A DNA stretch of 64,000 bases from Rhynchopus euleeides (GCA_963210315.1 OY723281.1:2232001-2296000), one strand, 5' to 3'; positions 27,901-39,946 are shown, counted from the first letter of the stretch. Program-made: numbers and translations. Notes: generated from the sequence alone by a model not told the origin.

Positions 27901-28743
27901 GCTCGAAGAGGGGAATGCCAAGGCGGGCGCGTGACACGGCGATCATCTGGCGACCCTCGATGCGGCTGTTCTCCGAGAGCTTCCCCCCGAGGAAAGCGCC
28001 GGCGTGGGGCAGCGACAGCGATCGCAGGCGGGCTCTGTCGTGGGCGTCGGACTCTTCGAACAGCTCGCGGTACTGGCGGCTGACGATCGCGCGGGAGAGT
28101 TCCCTCTGCTCGACATCCCCCACGGGGGCTTGCGTGGGGTCGCGCCGTTCGTCCTCGTCCACAGCGTTGTTGTGAGCGAGGCAGGTGGTCTCCCATCCCT
28201 CCTCATCCCACGTGAAGTTGGGGTCGAGCTCCCGGCACAAGGAGTGGCCGTTCGCCGTGGACGCCAGGGCGGCTGCATGCCAGTGTTCGGCGGCGCGTCG
28301 AATCCCCAGGCCCCCGAGCCTCACCGGCATGGTGGCTTGCCGCATGACTGATTCCGGCAGCACGTCGTCCTCGAGGGCGAGGATCCGGGCGAGGCACTTC
28401 TCCACGGAGGCGTCGCTCTTCCGGAGGTACTCGGTAACCCCCTTGTGTCCCATAGCCCTCATGTAAAACACGAGGCGGGCAAACCCCTCGCAGTGGCGGA
28501 GAAGGGCGAGGCCGACCTGCTTGTCCTGGAGCTTGGCCAAGGCGTCGAGGTACGGCTGAAACTCCAAGAGCTTCTTGTCCATATAGCTCTCGCAGAAAGC
28601 CGCCGACCCGATCGGTGCGCCGAGGAGGGTGAAGTTGCGGCCCGCCCTGTACACGATGCCCACCTTGTCCTCGTCCTCGGGGAGCCGTAGGGAAAAGCCC
28701 TCCTCTTCGAGGGCCTCGAGGGACTGCTCGCAGAGGTCGATCA
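24989..28743 (-). pseudogene. LINE ORF2 remnant: RT end, RLE endonuclease, 2x(OTU + zinc finger)
   Basis: About 1250 residues with no internal stop, read right to left. The RT end and thumb cover roughly 28743-28400 (FTLLGAPIGS is the RT motif-E region). A zinc knuckle (CEKCGRELDEMGTHAFDC, about 27890-27835) and PD-(D/E)XK residues GQRPGDLVTRR and VIDITVKNP (about 27725-27655) identify the RLE endonuclease. OTU-like domain 1 (about 26990-26620) has WADDVLIRGAACVL but no catalytic Cys or His. Zinc finger 1 lies at about 26510-26390. OTU domain 2 (about 26185-25810) has the Cys motif GNCFFDAL, then WADELTLQGAA and the His motif ASHYSPL. Zinc finger 2 lies at about 25690-25575. A Ser/Thr-rich tail with KRKADRD and DRKRSA ends at TGA 24989-24991. 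The reading frame is well preserved, so truncation was recent, but without the RT core it cannot be autonomous. Confidence 0.75.
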
Positions 28744-30484
28744 GCAAACCCGCAAACCCGCAAACCCGCAAACCCGCAAACCCGCAAACCCGCAAACCCG
28801 CAAACCCGCAAACCCGCAAACCCGCAAACCCGCAAACCCGCAAACCCGCAAACCCGCAAACCCGCAAACCCGCAAACCCGCAAACCCGCAAACCCGCAAA
28901 CCCGCAAACCCGCAAACCCGCAAACCCGCAAACCCGCAAACCCGCAAACCCGCAAACCCGCAAACCCGCAAACCCGCAAACCCGCAAACCCGCAAACCCG
29001 CAAACCCGCAAACCCGCAAACCCGCAAACCCGCAAACCCGCAAACCCGCAAACCCGCAAACCCGCAAACCCGCAAACCCGCAAACCCGCAAACCCGCAAA
29101 CCCGCAAACCCGCAAACCCGCAAACCCGCAAACCCGCAAACCCGCAAACCCGCAAAACCCGCAAACCCGCAAACCCGCAAACCCGCAAACCCGCAAACCC
29201 GCAAACCCGCAAACCCGCAAACCCGCAAACCCGCAAACCCGCAAACCCGCAAACCCGCAAACCCGCAAACCCGCAAACCCGCAAACCCGCAAACCCGCAA
29301 ACCCGCAAACCCGCAAACCCGCAAACCCGCAAACCCGCAAACCCGCAAACCCGCAAACCCGCAAACCCGCAAACCCGCAAACCCGCAAACCCGCAAACCC
29401 GCAAACCCGCAAACCCGCAAACCCGCAAACCCGCAAACCCGCAAACCCGCAAACCCGCAAACCCGCAAACCCGCAAACCCGCAAACCCGCAAACCCGCAA
29501 ACCCGCAAACCCGCAAACCCGCAAACCCGCAAACCCGCAAACCCGCAAACCCGCAAACCCGCAAACCCGCAAACCCGCAAACCCGCAAACCCGCAAACCC
29601 GCAAACCCGCAAACCCGCAAACCCGCAAACCCGCAAACCCGCAAACCCGCAAACCCGCAAACCCGCAAACCCGCAAACCCGCAAACCCGCAAACCCGCAA
29701 ACCCGCAAACCCGCAAACCCGCAAACCCGCAAACCCGCAAACCCGCAAACCCGCAAACCCGCAAACCCGCAAACCCGCAAACCCGCAAACCCGCAAACCC
29801 GCAAACCCGCAAACCCGCAAACCCGCAAACCCGCAAACCCGCAAACCCGCAAACCCGCAAACCCGCAAACCCGCAAACCCGCAAACCCGCAAACCCGCAA
29901 ACCCGCAAACCCGCAAACCCGCAAACCCGCAAACCCGCAAACCCGCAAACCCGCAAACCCGCAAACCCGCAAACCCGCAAACCCGCAAACCCGCAAACCC
30001 GCAAACCCGCAAACCCGCAAACCCGCAAACCCGCAAACCCGCAAACCCGCAAACCCGCAAACCCGCAAACCCGCAAACCCGCAAACCCGCAAACCCGCAA
30101 ACCCGCAAACCCGCAAACCCGCAAACCCGCAAACCCGCAAACCCGCAAACCCGCAAACCCGCAAACCCGCAAACCCGCAAACCCGCAAACCCGCAAACCC
30201 GCAAACCCGCAAACCCGCAAACCCGCAAACCCGCAAACCCGCAAACCCGCAAACCCGCAAACCCGCAAACCCGCAAACCCGCAAACCCGCAAACCCGCAA
30301 ACCCGCAAACCCGCCAAACCCGCAAACCCGCAAACCCGCAAACCCGCAAACCCGCAAACCCGCAAACCCGCAAACCCGCAAACCCGCAAACCCGCAAACC
30401 CGCAAACCCGCAAACCCGCAAACCCGCAAACCCGCAAACCCGCAAACCCGCAAACCCGCAAACCCGCAAACCCGCAAACCCGCA
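28744..30484 (-). repeat. telomere-like octamer array 1, (TTTGCGGG)n on the minus strand
   Basis: About 217 tandem copies of CCCGCAAA (plus strand). Two single-base expansions interrupt it, an extra A near 29156 and an extra C near 30315. Its left end joins the truncated LINE directly and its right end is ...CCCGCACGAGAAATGAG, the same as in arrays 2 and 3. The minus strand is G-rich, with GGG every 8 nt. No frame on either strand contains a stop, which creates spurious long ORFs of KPANPQTR or CGFAGLRV repeats. Confidence 0.97.
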
Positions 30485-32019
30485 CGAGAAATGAGCAAGC
30501 GTGTCTGCGTGTTGTCTGTTTGTGGCACTGGGAAGCGTCAGACGGCTGAGTCGAAGTCGCCGAATGTAGACAGTCCTGCTGTCGCTGTGTATCTCATGAT
30601 CCTGTTTGTGCAGTTCTGACAGGAGGACCCCGAATGGACCTACAAAATTTGAGGGCTGAAATTCTGCATCTGTTGATCCGCGGGGTCTACTTGAACGGAA
30701 TAGTGCGCCGTTGCAGACTGCACATGGAAGCATGCAGGAAGGGTGAAGCGTCTCGCCCGCCTGCAAACACACCGTGAATTCCCACTTCGTGAACAGGTTT
30801 GATATTCGGACGACTGCCGACGGGCCCTCTGTGCAGTCATAAGTTGCACTCTCCACAACACCTGCACGGACAGTGACCTGACACACCCGCCCTCCATCCA
30901 ATGCCAGTGCCGGTTGTGACCAGTGTGGCTCATGCTCGTTGCTGCCACGCAGTGGCGCCAGACAACGGAGCTGCCCGGAGTCGCAACTGCACGTGGTGCA
31001 GCTGCCCTCAGTCTCCGTGCAGCGGGAAACCCGCAAACCGCAGAACCTGCAGAATGGAGGAGAAAGCCGCTCCTGTGGATGTGTATGTAGTCATGTTCCA
31101 AGCGGGTAATTGATGGCAGGCTGTGTGCACTCTTCTGCAGCACACACCACCGATCAAGCCCACCCCACGGATCGACACATCCAGAATTGCAATCCTGAAG
31201 AGCTTCAACATTTGCAGGTTGCACTCCCCCGATGCATGCACGACTCCTGCCGCTGCCGCTGAGTGCTGCCAGACAACGGTAGTGGGCACGTGGTGCAGCT
31301 GCTTCAGTCTCGCGGTGGGGCTGCACAACGCGCCCTGCAGACGGGATCCTCGTGGTGCTGCAGCTTCTGCAGACCTGTCAGTCATCGCTATCACGCCCGT
31401 GGCAACGTTGTTCGATCTTCGAGGGGAGCCTCTGATCTTGGTGGCATGGATGGTTGGGTTGGGCGGTCGCTAGTACCACCAGACAACAGAGGCGGGACTC
31501 GGTCGTGGCCCAGTCGGCTGCCTGAGTGCTGCCCTCCTTGTGCTGCCTCAGTCTCGGCAGGTGTCAGTCGTCACAATCACGCCTGTGAGGTGGCAACTCC
31601 TGTTGTTCTTGATCTGATCATGTGGGGTGCAAACCACAAAGGGCAGAACCTGCCAAGCCCATGACAGGCTTGTTGCATGGAGTCGAGTGCACAGACCACT
31701 GACTGCATGTTGTATGGCAAGGTGCTTGTGTGGGTTCAGAATTTAGGGCCACTGTGACTCCATCAGATCTTTGGGTCACTGTAACTCCATCTGGCAGGCC
31801 AAGATGAAACCAGAATTTCTTTTGTGCATGTTGTCCGACAGTGATAATGTGTGGCGGACTCCGTGTCCTCGGCGTACTCAAACGACAATGGCCAGGCGTC
31901 TTCCATTTCAGTCCGTGGCTGGAATAGCCCCAGGCTCCGGCAACACCCGTATGTGTCGGCGGCATCGGCCACACAACGATCCGATTCTATCGAAGAAATA
32001 GTGTTGCAGGCGTTTCTAA
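30485..32019. repeat. 1535-bp array flank, copy 1
   Basis: The sequence between the octamer array and the satellite recurs without visible change at 46816-48350 and 60739-62273. It contains three diverged internal repeats built around CCAGACAAC, GTGGTGCAGCTGC and CAGTCTC (near 30958, 31268 and 31483). It also holds one isolated AAACCCGCAAACCGC, a near match to the octamer, at about 31028-31042. The ORFs over it are short, overlap on both strands and show no recognisable domain, so I call no gene. Confidence 0.85.
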
Positions 32020-34681
32020 GATATTCCCGGGTCGCTACCCATACCTAGCGGGACGTGGTGGTGCGTTGTCATCAGTTTTCAGCCCGTTTTCGCCGCGGAA
32101 ACGGTATAAAACTACTATGGGCGATTTCCCTAAGGAATTTTCAGCCAAAAAGTTGCACTTCCCTATGGCACCCAACATGGACGGATTTTCGAGTGGCTGA
32201 AATCCGAAATTGTTTTCAGGTAGGCACACCCCCCGGAAATTCCACGATCGAAGGAATTTGTTAGTTCTGAGCCGTTTCGAAAATATTGCCGACGTCACCA
32301 AAAACCGGATTTTAGGTGGGATTTTTGGCTGGTTAGGGGAAATTCAGTGTTTTTATCAAAGTCGAACAAAATTCTGAGCAGAAAAGTGGCGGCCCCGCTT
32401 ACTTTTGGGTCCGTTGCGCTCCGTTCTTTTCACCATAAAAAAAAATCTCAAAAAATTCCAAGCGCAAAATTGTGCATCTGCCCTGTAGTGGTAAAAGCCT
32501 GGGTTTCCACTATACATTATAGTAACCACAGGGACCCCTGGCTGGGGGACAGATTTTTTATCTTCCACTAATTTCTGTGAAAACTGACCGATATTCCCGG
32601 GTCGCTACCCATACCTAGCGGGACGTGGTGGTGCGTTGTCATCAGTTTTCAGCCCGTTTTCGCCGCGGAAACGGTATAAAACTACTATGGGCGATTTCCC
32701 TAAGGAATTTTCAGCCAAAAAGTTGCACTTCCCTATGGCACCCAACATGGACGGATTTTCGAGTGGCTGAAATCCGAAATTGTTTTCGGGTAGGCACACC
32801 CCCCGGAAATTCCACGATCGAAGGAATTTTTTAGTTCTGAGCCGTTTCGAAAATATTGCCGACGTCACCAAAAACCGGATTTTAGGTGGGATTTTTGGCT
32901 GGTTAGGGGAAATTCAGTGTTTTTATCAAAGTCGAACAAAATTCTGAGCAGAAAAGTGGCGGCCCCGCTTACTTTTGGGTCCGTTGCGCTCCGTTCTTTT
33001 CACCATAAAAAAAAATCTCAAAAAATTCCAAGCGCAAAATTGTGCATCTGCCCTGTAGTGGTAAAAGCCTGGGTTTCCACTATACATTATAGTAACCACA
33101 GGGACCCCTGGCTGGGGGACAGATTTTTTATCTTCCACTAATTTCTGTGAAAACTGACCGATATTCCCGGGTCGCTACCCATACCTAGCGGGACGTGGTG
33201 GTGCGTTGTCATCAGTTTTCAGCCCGTTTTCGCCGCGGAAACGGTATAAAACTACTATGGGCGATTTCCCTAAGGAATTTTCAGCCAAAAAGTTGCACTT
33301 CCCTATGGCACCCAACATGGACGGATTTTCGAGTGGCTGAAATCCGAAATTGTTTTCGGGTAGGCACACCCCCCGGAAATTCCACGATCGAAGGAATTTT
33401 TTAGTTCTGAGCCGTTTCGAAAATATTGCCGACGTCACCAAAAACCGGATTTTAGGTGGGATTTTTGGCTGGTTAGGGGAAATTCAGTGTTTTTATCAAA
33501 GTCGAACAAAATTCTGAGCAGAAACGTGGCGGCCCCGCTTACTTTTGGGTCCGTTGCGCTCCGTTCTTTTCACCATAAAAAAAAATCTCAAAAAATTCCA
33601 AGCGCAAAATTGTGCATCTGCCCTGTAGTGGTAAAAGCCTACCCTCAATCTCCACTTTGGTCCTGGGTAAGACGTTAAACTGCCTGGGGGGGCCGTCCCC
33701 GGACCATGACGGGTGCCTGCACCAGGAGTCTAGCACGGCCGTGGTCCAGGGCATGACCGAAAACTGCTTGGGTACCGAGGCTCCCCAGACCAGGAAGGGT
33801 GGAGACACCTGGAGTCTAAATAGTCACACCACGTCAGGCCAGACCTTCGCATTGCACTCCGCGAAGACTGCCACACAGCCGCGGGGCAGGTGTGCAGCCT
33901 GTGGAAAACCTCGTACAGAAAAGGGTCGGCGACCGCCCGCCCCCAGTCTGAGAGGCATCAGCCGAATCTCGGTGGAGGCGGGCACAAAACAAAAGGGAGA
34001 GTCGTCACTGTGCATATCAGCACGGTCCCGCCCTCTGTGCCAGACCAACACACCACCAAAGGAAAAGAGGAAGAGGCGACGTAAGGCAATGCCTCCGTGC
34101 GGCCAGGAGAACACGAAATAGCGACCCCCTCAACGGGGAATGCTACGAGCACGGCCAAAAATCGTTCAAATCGTTCAAGCCTGGGTTTCCACTATACATT
34201 ATAGTAACCACAGGGACCCCTGGCTGGGGGACAGATTTTTTATCTTCCACTAATTTCTGTGAAAACTGACCGATATTCCCGGGTCGCTACCCATACCTAG
34301 CGGGACGTGGTGGTGCGTTGTCATCAGTTTTCAGCCCGTTTTCGCCGCGGAAACGGTATAAAACTACTATGGGCGATTTCCCTAAGGAATTTTCAGCCAA
34401 AAAGTTGCACTTCCCTATGGCACCCAACATGGACGGATTTTCGAGTGGCTGAAATCCGAAATTGTTTTCGGGTAGGCACACCCCCCGGAAATTCCACGAT
34501 CGAAGGAATTTTTTAGTTCTGAGCCGTTTCGAAAATATTGCCGACGTCACCAAAAACCGGATTTTAGGTGGGATTTTTGGCTGGTTAGGGGAAATTCAGT
34601 GTTTTTATCAAAGTCGAACAAAATTCTGAGCAGAAACGTGGCGGCCCCGCTTACTTTTGGGTCCGTTGCGCTCCGTTCTTT
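32020..34681. repeat. 570-bp satellite, block 1 left part (units 1-4)
   Basis: Units start at GATATTCCCGGGTCGC at 32020, 32590, 33160 and 34272. The third is 1112 bp because it carries the 542-bp insertion; the fourth is interrupted at 34681 by a TIR transposon. Unit 1 has two private changes near 32219 and 32259. Each unit has TATACATTATA-type AT-rich palindromic sequence and a poly-A tract (CATAAAAAAAAATC). The small ORFs repeated in each unit are by-products of the satellite. Confidence 0.92.
33641..34178 (+). mobile_element. 542-bp insertion in satellite, copy 1
   Basis: Foreign sequence from ACCCTCAATCTCC to two tandem ATCGTTCAA units, flanked by AAGCCT on both sides (33635-33640 and 34177-34182), a likely 4-6 bp target duplication. 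Units without it have a single AAGCCT, giving the empty site. There are no terminal inverted repeats; the short tandem repeat at its right end is reminiscent of SINE/LINE tails, but no tRNA-type A/B boxes are seen. A 169-codon frame beginning in the satellite runs through it, with no recognised domain. All copies sit at the same position, so this was one insertion that was later amplified. Confidence 0.65.
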
Positions 34682-35862
34682 CAGGGGATAAGATAGGTCT
34701 GGTTTTCCGGTTTTCAAAACCAGGGTTTCCCGGTTCCCGGTTTTCTGAAGAAAAAAAAAAAGGTCGATCTCATTTTCGGCGTTTTTTTTGTGACTTTGGG
34801 ACAGTAAAACAGTCAGAAAAAACGCCATAAAAAAATAGAAAGTGACCCCATCGTGATCCGCACAGAGCTCAAATAGTCCAAAGAAGGCAGAGAAGCGGAG
34901 AAGAAAAAATGGACCTAGCGGGTGGCCCGGTGGGTGGTGATGCCCTCGTCATGCAGGTCTCTTCTGTTTTGAAGGTGCACACATGGTGGACTCCAGCCAC
35001 CATGTCTAAGAGGGAGTCTAAGACTGCAGTCTGTACTGGAGACGGGAGTCTATTTTCCAGCTAATTTACGCTAAGACTCCCGCTAGTTGAGACTCATGGG
35101 AGACACACGGTGTACTCCAGCGGAGGTAGGGTAACCTCCGCTGGAGTTCACCGTGTCGTCTGCCTCTGTGCAGCGTCACTCGGTGCCATCGAATACATGG
35201 CGACAGCCCACCAACTCGAGACAGATCTGCTTGTCTGGAGGGCTGAGACGAGAACACGAACGACTTTCAAGCAGTCTTGAAGGTCGCCAAGCCTATTGGG
35301 GGCAACTAACAGATGAGATTTGTTTGTTGCCTGTCGTCACAGCTAGGTGCCCATCTCCTCGACAACGGAATGTGTGCAGAGATCTCGTGGACCCTTTGGC
35401 CATTCTGTCGTGCACCCACTCCACCCACAACGCACACCTATCACGAGTGGTCGCTCCCCCGTCCTCCTCCACCCTGAAGGTTGAACCCTCAAGGACCAGT
35501 GATCTCCTGCTGGCCGGGCTGCGATACAGCGAAGCCTTCCTACTTACAAGCGAATCCAGACTGTAGGGAACAGATGTTCACTACCGTGGCCTCCGGCGGC
35601 TGGGGGGCTCCGCCCCCCAGACCCCCCCTGCGTAAAAACATTGCACCAGACCTTTTTTGGCCGAGAGTCCAAACTTTCAAAGCAGCTGCTGCGCCTGCCC
35701 CACCAAGCAGCCTCAGTACGACAGGACGCGCGCAGGCACCGGGCCCTCTCAGATTCTGGGAGGGTTTGCGCGGGTCGCGCGCGCCGAAGGCGCGCGCGAA
35801 AAATTTTCAAAACCAGAAAAACCGGAAAACGGCGCCAGAAAAAAAGTCTATCTTATACCCTG
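34682..35862. mobile_element. non-autonomous TIR DNA transposon (1181 bp)
   Basis: The ends are CAGGGGATAAGATAG and CTATCTTATACCCTG, a 15-bp terminal inverted repeat with one mismatch; subterminal CCGGTTTT and AAAACCGG segments extend the symmetry. GTTCTTT precedes the left end (34675-34681) and follows the right end (35863-35869). Uninterrupted satellite units have a single GTTCTTT, so this is a 7-bp target-site duplication with many known empty sites. No transposase frame is present. CAGGG-type ends recall hAT elements, but those normally duplicate 8 bp, so the superfamily is left open. A 22-bp hairpin lies inside at 35106-35155. Confidence 0.8.
35106..35155. other. 22-bp hairpin inside TIR transposon
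   Basis: CACGGTGTACTCCAGCGG with AGGT pairs with ACCTCCGCTGGAGTTCACCG with TG: 22 positions with one mismatch, around a six-base loop AGGGTA. Confidence 0.6.
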
Positions 35863-38800
35863 GTTCTTTTCACCATAAAAAAAAATCTCAAAAAATTCCA
35901 AGCGCAAAATTGTGCATCTGCCCTGTAGTGGTAAAAGCCTGGGTTTCCACTATACATTATAGTAACCACAGGGACCCCTGGCTGGGGGACAGATTTTTTA
36001 TCTTCCACTAATTTCTGTGAAAACTGACCGATATTCCCGGGTCGCTACCCTCCCGGGTCGCTACCCATACCTAGCGGGACGTGGTGGTGCGTTGTCATCA
36101 GTTTTCAGCCCGTTTTCGCCGCGGAAACGGTATAAAACTACTATGGGCGATTTCCCTAAGGAATTTTCAGCCAAAAAGTTGCACTTCCCTATGGCACCCA
36201 ACATGGACGGATTTTCGAGTGGCTGAAATCCGAAATTCTTTTCGGGTAGGCACACCCCCCGGAAATTCCACGATCGAAGGAATTTTTTAGTTCTGAGCCG
36301 TTTCGAAAATATTGCCGACGTCACCAAAAACCGGATTTTAGGTGGGATTTTTGGCTGGTTAGGGGAAATTCAGTGTTTTTATCAAAGTCGAACAAAATTC
36401 TGAGCAGAAAAGTGGCGGCCCCGCTTACTTTTGGGTCCGTTGCGCTCCGTTCTTTTCACCATAAAAAAAAATCTCAAAAAATTCCAAGCGCAAAATTGTG
36501 CATCTGCCCTGTAGTGGTAAAAGCCTGGGTTTCCACTATACATTATAGTAACCACAGGGACCCCTGGCTGGGGGACAGATTTTTTATCTTCCACTAATTT
36601 CTGTGAAAACTGACCGATATTCCCGGGTCGCTACCCATACCTAGCGGGACGTGGTGGTGCGTTGTCATCAGTTTTCAGCCCGTTTTCGCCGCGGAAACGG
36701 TATAAAACTACTATGGGCGATTTCCCTAAGGAATTTTCAGCCAAAAAGTTGCACTTCCCTATGGCACCCAACATGGACGGATTTTCGAGTGGCTGAAATC
36801 CGAAATTGTTTTCGGGTAGGCACACCCCCCGGAAATTCCACGATCGAAGGAATTTTTTAGTTCTGAGCCGTTTCGAAAATATTGCCGACGTCACCAAAAA
36901 CCGGATTTTAGGTGGGATTTTTGGCTGGTTAGGGGAAATTCAGTGTTTTTATCAAAGTCGAACAAAATTCTGAGCAGAAAAGTGGCGGCCCCGCTTACTT
37001 TTGGGTCCGTTGCGCTCCGTTCTTTTCACCATAAAAAAAAATCTCAAAAAATTCCAAGCGCAAAATTGTGCATCTGCCCTGTAGTGGTAAAAGCCTGGGT
37101 TTCCACTATACATTATAGTAACCACAGGGACCCCTGGCTGGGGGACAGATTTTTTATCTTCCACTAATTTCTGTGAAAACTGACCGATATTCCCGGGTCG
37201 CTACCCATACCTAGCGGGACGTGGTGGTGCGTTGTCATCAGTTTTCAGCCCGTTTTCGCCGCGGAAACGGTATAAAACTACTATGGGCGATTTCCCTAAG
37301 GAATTTTCAGCCAAAAAGTTGCACTTCCCTATGGCACCCAACATGGACGGATTTTCGAGTGGCTGAAATCCGAAATTGTTTTCGGGTAGGCACACCCCCC
37401 GGAAATTCCACGATCGAAGGAATTTTTTAGTTCTGAGCCGTTTCGAAAATATTGCCGACGTCACCAAAAACCGGATTTTAGGTGGGATTTTTGGCTGGTT
37501 AGGGGAAATTCAGTGTTTTTATCAAAGTCGAACAAAATTCTGAGCAGAAAAGTGGCGGCCCCGCTTACTTTTGGGTCCGTTGCGCTCCGTTCTTTTCACC
37601 ATAAAAAAAAATCTCAAAAAATTCCAAGCGCAAAATTGTGCATCTGCCCTGTAGTGGTAAAAGCCTGGGTTTCCACTATACATTATAGTAACCACAGGGA
37701 CCCCTGGCTGGGGGACAGATTTTTTATCTTCCACTAATTTCTGTGAAAACTGACCGATATTCCCGGGTCGCTACCCATACCTAGCGGGACGTGGTGGTGC
37801 GTTGTCATCAGTTTTCAGCCCGTTTTCGCCGCGGAAACGGTATAAAACTACTATGGGCGATTTCCCTAAGGAATTTTCAGCCAAAAAGTTGCACTTCCCT
37901 ATGGCACCCAACATGGACGGATTTTCGAGTGGCTGAAATCCGAAATTGTTTTCGGGTAGGCACACCCCCCGGAAATTCCACGATCGAAGGAATTTTTTAG
38001 TTCTGAGCCGTTTCGAAAATATTGCCGACGTCACCAAAAACCGGATTTTAGGTGGGATTTTTGGCTGGTTAGGGGAAATTCAGTGTTTTTATCAAAGTCG
38101 AACAAAATTCTGAGCAGAAAAGTGGCGGCCCCGCTTACTTTTGGGTCCGTTGCGCTCCGTTCTTTTCACCATAAAAAAAAATCTCAAAAAATTCCAAGCG
38201 CAAAATTGTGCATCTGCCCTGTAGTGGTAAAAGCCTGGGTTTCCACTATACATTATAGTAACCACAGGGACCCCTGGCTGGGGGACAGATTTTTTATCTT
38301 CCACTAATTTCTGTGAAAACTGACCGATATTCCCGGGTCGCTACCCATACCTAGCGGGACGTGGTGGTGCGTTGTCATCAGTTTTCAGCCCGTTTTCGCC
38401 GCGGAAACGGTATAAAACTACTATGGGCGATTTCCCTAAGGAATTTTCAGCCAAAAAGTTGCACTTCCCTATGGCACCCAACATGGACGGATTTTCGAGT
38501 GGCTGAAATCCGAAATTGTTTTCGGGTAGGCACACCCCCCGGAAATTCCACGATCGAAGGAATTTTTTAGTTCTGAGCCGTTTCGAAAATATTGCCGACG
38601 TCACCAAAAACCGGATTTTAGGTGGGATTTTTGGCTGGTTAGGGGAAATTCAGTGTTTTTATCAAAGTCGAACAAAATTCTGAGCAGAAAAGTGGCGGCC
38701 CCGCTTACTTTTGGGTCCGTTGCGCTCCGTTCTTTTCACCATAAAAAAAAATCTCAAAAAATTCCAAGCGCAAAATTGTGCATCTGCCCTGTAGTGGTAA

Positions 38801-39946
38801 AAGCCTGGGTTTCCACTATACATTATAGTAACCACAGGGACCCCTGGCTGGGGGACAGATTTTTTATCTTCCACTAATTTCTGTGAAAACTGACCGATAT
38901 TCCCGGGTCGCTACCCATACCTAGCGGGACGTGGTGGTGCGTTGTCATCAGTTTTCAGCCCGTTTTCGCCGCGGAAACGGTATAAAACTACTATGGGCGA
39001 TTTCCCTAAGGAATTTTCAGCCAAAAAGTTGCACTTCCCTATGGCACCCAACATGGACGGATTTTCGAGTGGCTGAAATCCGAAATTGTTTTCGGGTAGG
39101 CACACCCCCCGGAAATTCCACGATCGAAGGAATTTTTTAGTTCTGAGCCGTTTCGAAAATATTGCCGACGTCACCAAAAACCGGATTTTAGGTGGGATTT
39201 TTGGCTGGTTAGGGGAAATTCAGTGTTTTTATCAAAGTCGAACAAAATTCTGAGCAGAAAAGTGGCGGCCCCGCTTACTTTTGGGTCCGTTGCGCTCCGT
39301 TCTTTTCACCATAAAAAAAAATCTCAAAAAATTCCAAGCGCAAAATTGTGCATCTGCCCTGTAGTGGTAAAAGCCTGGGTTTCCACTATACATTATAGTA
39401 ACCACAGGGACCCCTGGCTGGGGGACAGATTTTTTATCTTCCACTAATTTCTGTGAAAACTGACCGATATTCCCGGGTCGCTACCCATACCTAGCGGGAC
39501 GTGGTGGTGCGTTGTCATCAGTTTTCAGCCCGTTTTCGCCGCGGAAACGGTATAAAACTACTATGGGCGATTTCCCTAAGGAATTTTCAGCCAAAAAGTT
39601 GCACTTCCCTATGGCACCCAACATGGACGGATTTTCGAGTGGCTGAAATCCGAAATTGTTTTCGGGTAGGCACACCCCCCGGAAATTCCACGATCGAAGG
39701 AATTTTTTAGTTCTGAGCCGTTTCGAAAATATTGCCGACGTCACCAAAAACCGGATTTTAGGTGGGATTTTTGGCTGGTTAGGGGAAATTCAGTGTTTTT
39801 ATCAAAGTCGAACAAAATTCTGAGCAGAAACGTGGCGGCCCCGCTTACTTTTGGGTCCGTTGCGCTCCGTTCTTTTCACCATAAAAAAAAATCTCAAAAA
39901 ATTCCAAGCGCAAAATTGTGCATCTGCCCTGTAGTGGTAAAAGCCT

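Larger units (their letters stand above)
24103..28743 (-). mobile_element. 5'-truncated RLE-type LINE with OTU-protease modules
   Basis: The minus-strand reading frame (24989-28743) keeps the C-terminal end of the reverse transcriptase, a restriction-like endonuclease and a long extension with two OTU/zinc-finger modules. The RT palm with its catalytic YxDD motif and everything 5' of it is absent. At 28743/28744 the coding sequence stops within a codon run and the octamer array begins. The likely 3' UTR (24140-24988) shows no gene, and the A/T tract at 24103-24139 may be the tail. RLE-type LINEs prime on nicked target DNA and are often site-specific, and 5' truncation is their common fate. 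The clade cannot be fixed without the RT core. Confidence 0.7.

Noticed and set aside
28744-30484. Proven chromosome telomere
   Set aside because: The arrays are internal and flanked on both sides by other repeats; the unit is not a known standard telomere repeat, so only 'telomere-like' is justified.
30640-31326. 228-codon minus-strand ORF in the 1535-bp flank
   Set aside because: Present in all three flank copies only because the flank is duplicated; it overlaps other frames and its Cys/His content shows no ordered zinc-finger spacing.
33612-34121. 169-codon ORF spanning satellite and 542-bp insertion
   Set aside because: It starts in satellite sequence and crosses the insertion border; composition is Arg/Pro-rich without a recognised domain.
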